64,000 nt of DNA from the NCBI RefSeq assembly GCF_024198175.1, contig NZ_JAJVKV010000005.1, positions 558,001 through 622,000 on the forward strand, in the 5' to 3' direction. This DNA is from Pyxidicoccus xibeiensis (lineage in GTDB: Bacteria; Myxococcota; Myxococcia; Myxococcales; Myxococcaceae). The notes beneath the pieces are model-generated. The model saw only the letters and a program-made list of their open reading frames with translations. It searched no databases and was not told the origin of the DNA. Positions 63,130-64,000 of this stretch are shown here, in pieces; within the stretch, counting starts at the first letter, position 1, and each line of letters begins with the position of its first letter. Position numbers and translations under genes: made by a program.

Positions 63130-64000
63130 ATGCTCACGCCCCGGCCGGCCTCCACGCCGGGGGCGACGGAGCAGGGCGAGCTGTTCGCGGGGCGCTACGA
63201 GATGCTGGGCCTGCTGGGGCGCGGCGGGATGGGCGCCGTGTACCGGGCGCGCGACACGCTGGTGGGAGACCTGGTCGCGCTGAAGGTGCTGGAGCTGGGC
63301 TCCACGCCCGCCCCGGAGTGGCTGGAGCGCTTCCGCCGCGAGGTCCGCCTCGCCCGGCGCGTCTCGCACCGCCACGTGGCGCGGACGTTCGACCTGGGCG
63401 AGCACGCCGGGCGGCTCTTTCTCTCCATGGAGTACGTGGAGGGAGAGACCCTGCAGACCGTGCTGGATCGGGAGCGCGCCCTGGCGCCTGCACGGGCGGC
63501 GCGCATCGCGCTGGCCCTCTGCGAGGGCCTGGCCGCGGCGCATGCCGCCGGCGTCGTCCACCGGGACCTCAAGCCCGCCAACGTGCTGGTGGAGGCGGGC
63601 GGCCGCGTGGTGCTGACCGACTTCGGCATCGCCCGGGCGACGGCGGGGGACACGGCCTCGAGCACGCAGGGGCTGGTGGGCACGCCGCTGTACATGTCCC
63701 CCGAGCAGCTCGAGGGCGGCGAGGTGGACGCGCGCGCGGACCTGTACGCCATGGGGCTGGTGCTCTACCAGTTGCTCACCGGCGAGCCGCCCTTCACCGG
63801 CGAGTCGGCCATGGCGGTGGCCGTCGCCCGGCTGCGGCAGCCACCGCCGGACCCACGTCTGCGGGCAGAGGTGCCGGACGCGCTCGCGGAGCTGGTGCTG
63901 CGCTGTCTCTCACGAGAGCGGGAGGCGCGGCCCGACGGGGCCCACGCCGTGGCGGTGGCGCTGCGCGAGTGGCTCGTCTCCGTGGGTGAGCTCGTGGAGG
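63130..64000 (+). CDS. Partial Ser/Thr protein kinase (Hanks type), N-terminus
   Basis: The gene runs off the right edge after 290 codons. The kinase domain (about 22-285) is complete and canonical: GRGGMGAVY, Lys in VALKVL, catalytic HRDLKPAN, DFGIARA, GTPLYMSPEQL and the DLYAMGLVLYQLLTG segment. Unlike the kinase at 14,094, the HRD Arg and the SPE motif are intact, so activation-loop phosphorylation is expected. ATG 63,130 is preceded by GGGAG about 10 nt upstream; an in-frame TTG at 63,073 would add 19 residues. The C-terminal half is not visible. Confidence 0.93.
   Translation, partial: MLTPRPASTPGATEQGELFAGRYEMLGLLGRGGMGAVYRARDTLVGDLVALKVLELGSTPAPEWLERFRREVRLARRVSHRHVARTFDLGEHAGRLFLSMEYVEGETLQTVLDRERALAPARAARIALALCEGLAAAHAAGVVHRDLKPANVLVEAGGRVVLTDFGIARATAGDTASSTQGLVGTPLYMSPEQLEGGEVDARADLYAMGLVLYQLLTGEPPFTGESAMAVAVARLRQPPPDPRLRAEVPDALAELVLRCLSREREARPDGAHAVAVALREWLVSVGELVE

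Overview
The window is very GC-rich and reads as myxobacterial chromosome (Myxococcus/Corallococcus/Pyxidicoccus type). The basis is gene content: Hanks-type Ser/Thr kinases with C-terminal TPRs, FHA proteins including an FHA-sigma54 activator, several HEAT-repeat secreted proteins, DUF4388, many lipoproteins, and an rpsU-yqeY-dnaG-rpoD macromolecular-synthesis cluster with a long acidic RpoD N-terminus. No 16S or other species-level marker is present, so the genus is inference.

Layout. 1-2.5 kb: the start of an unidentified (perhaps MBL-fold) gene, a secreted L-asparaginase and a LysM protein. 2.55-18.02 kb: a putative genomic island. It is bounded by a 48-bp imperfect direct repeat (3 mismatches, with a 28-bp identical core) made of the 3' end of a CAU-anticodon tRNA plus its 3' flank. 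The intact tRNA lies at 18,001-18,073, and just inside that end are fragments of an IS1182-like transposase and of the C-terminal catalytic half of a tyrosine recombinase. The cargo is an FHA-sigma54 enhancer-binding protein, six leftward genes for exported or lipid-anchored proteins (unknown secreted protein, HEAT-repeat protein, Hint-domain protein, helical protein, subtilase, 14-repeat RCC1 lipoprotein), a divergent TPR Ser/Thr kinase and a TerB-like protein. A good sigma54 promoter match (TGGCGCG-N4-GTGCA) precedes the six-gene run. A kinase, an FHA-sigma54 activator and a sigma54-type promoter driving secreted proteins look like one self-contained signalling circuit.

18-31 kb: an alkyltransferase-like protein, then the housekeeping block rpoD, dnaG, yqeY, rpsU (all leftward), a HEAT protein, an FHA-GGDEF diguanylate cyclase, a cytoplasmic L-asparaginase, a CcmH-like/DsbA fusion lipoprotein, a DUF4388 protein and truD.

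31-41 kb: an OmpA/TSP3 cell-envelope protein with a DUF4398 lipoprotein, a HEAT/DUF1460 pair, a DUF2007 protein, a stand-alone receiver, a hibernation factor, a Pro/Ala-rich two-TM protein, a membrane-anchored GspE-like ATPase and a PEGA-domain protein.

41-50 kb: a tightly packed leftward operon (class A penicillin-binding protein, FG-GAP protein, family 5 solute-binding-like protein, NtrY-like histidine kinase, small XRE regulator), a TPR protein and exodeoxyribonuclease III. 50-64 kb: a cytosolic multi-PAS/GAF histidine kinase, a large secreted alpha/beta hydrolase with an overlapping lipoprotein gene, threonine synthase, a copper monooxygenase-like lipoprotein with a CGGCH motif, a GH31 glycosidase, an esterase lipoprotein coupled to a small Cys protein, and the first 290 codons of another Ser/Thr kinase cut by the right edge.

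Family assignments come from reading motifs by eye; no database search was run.
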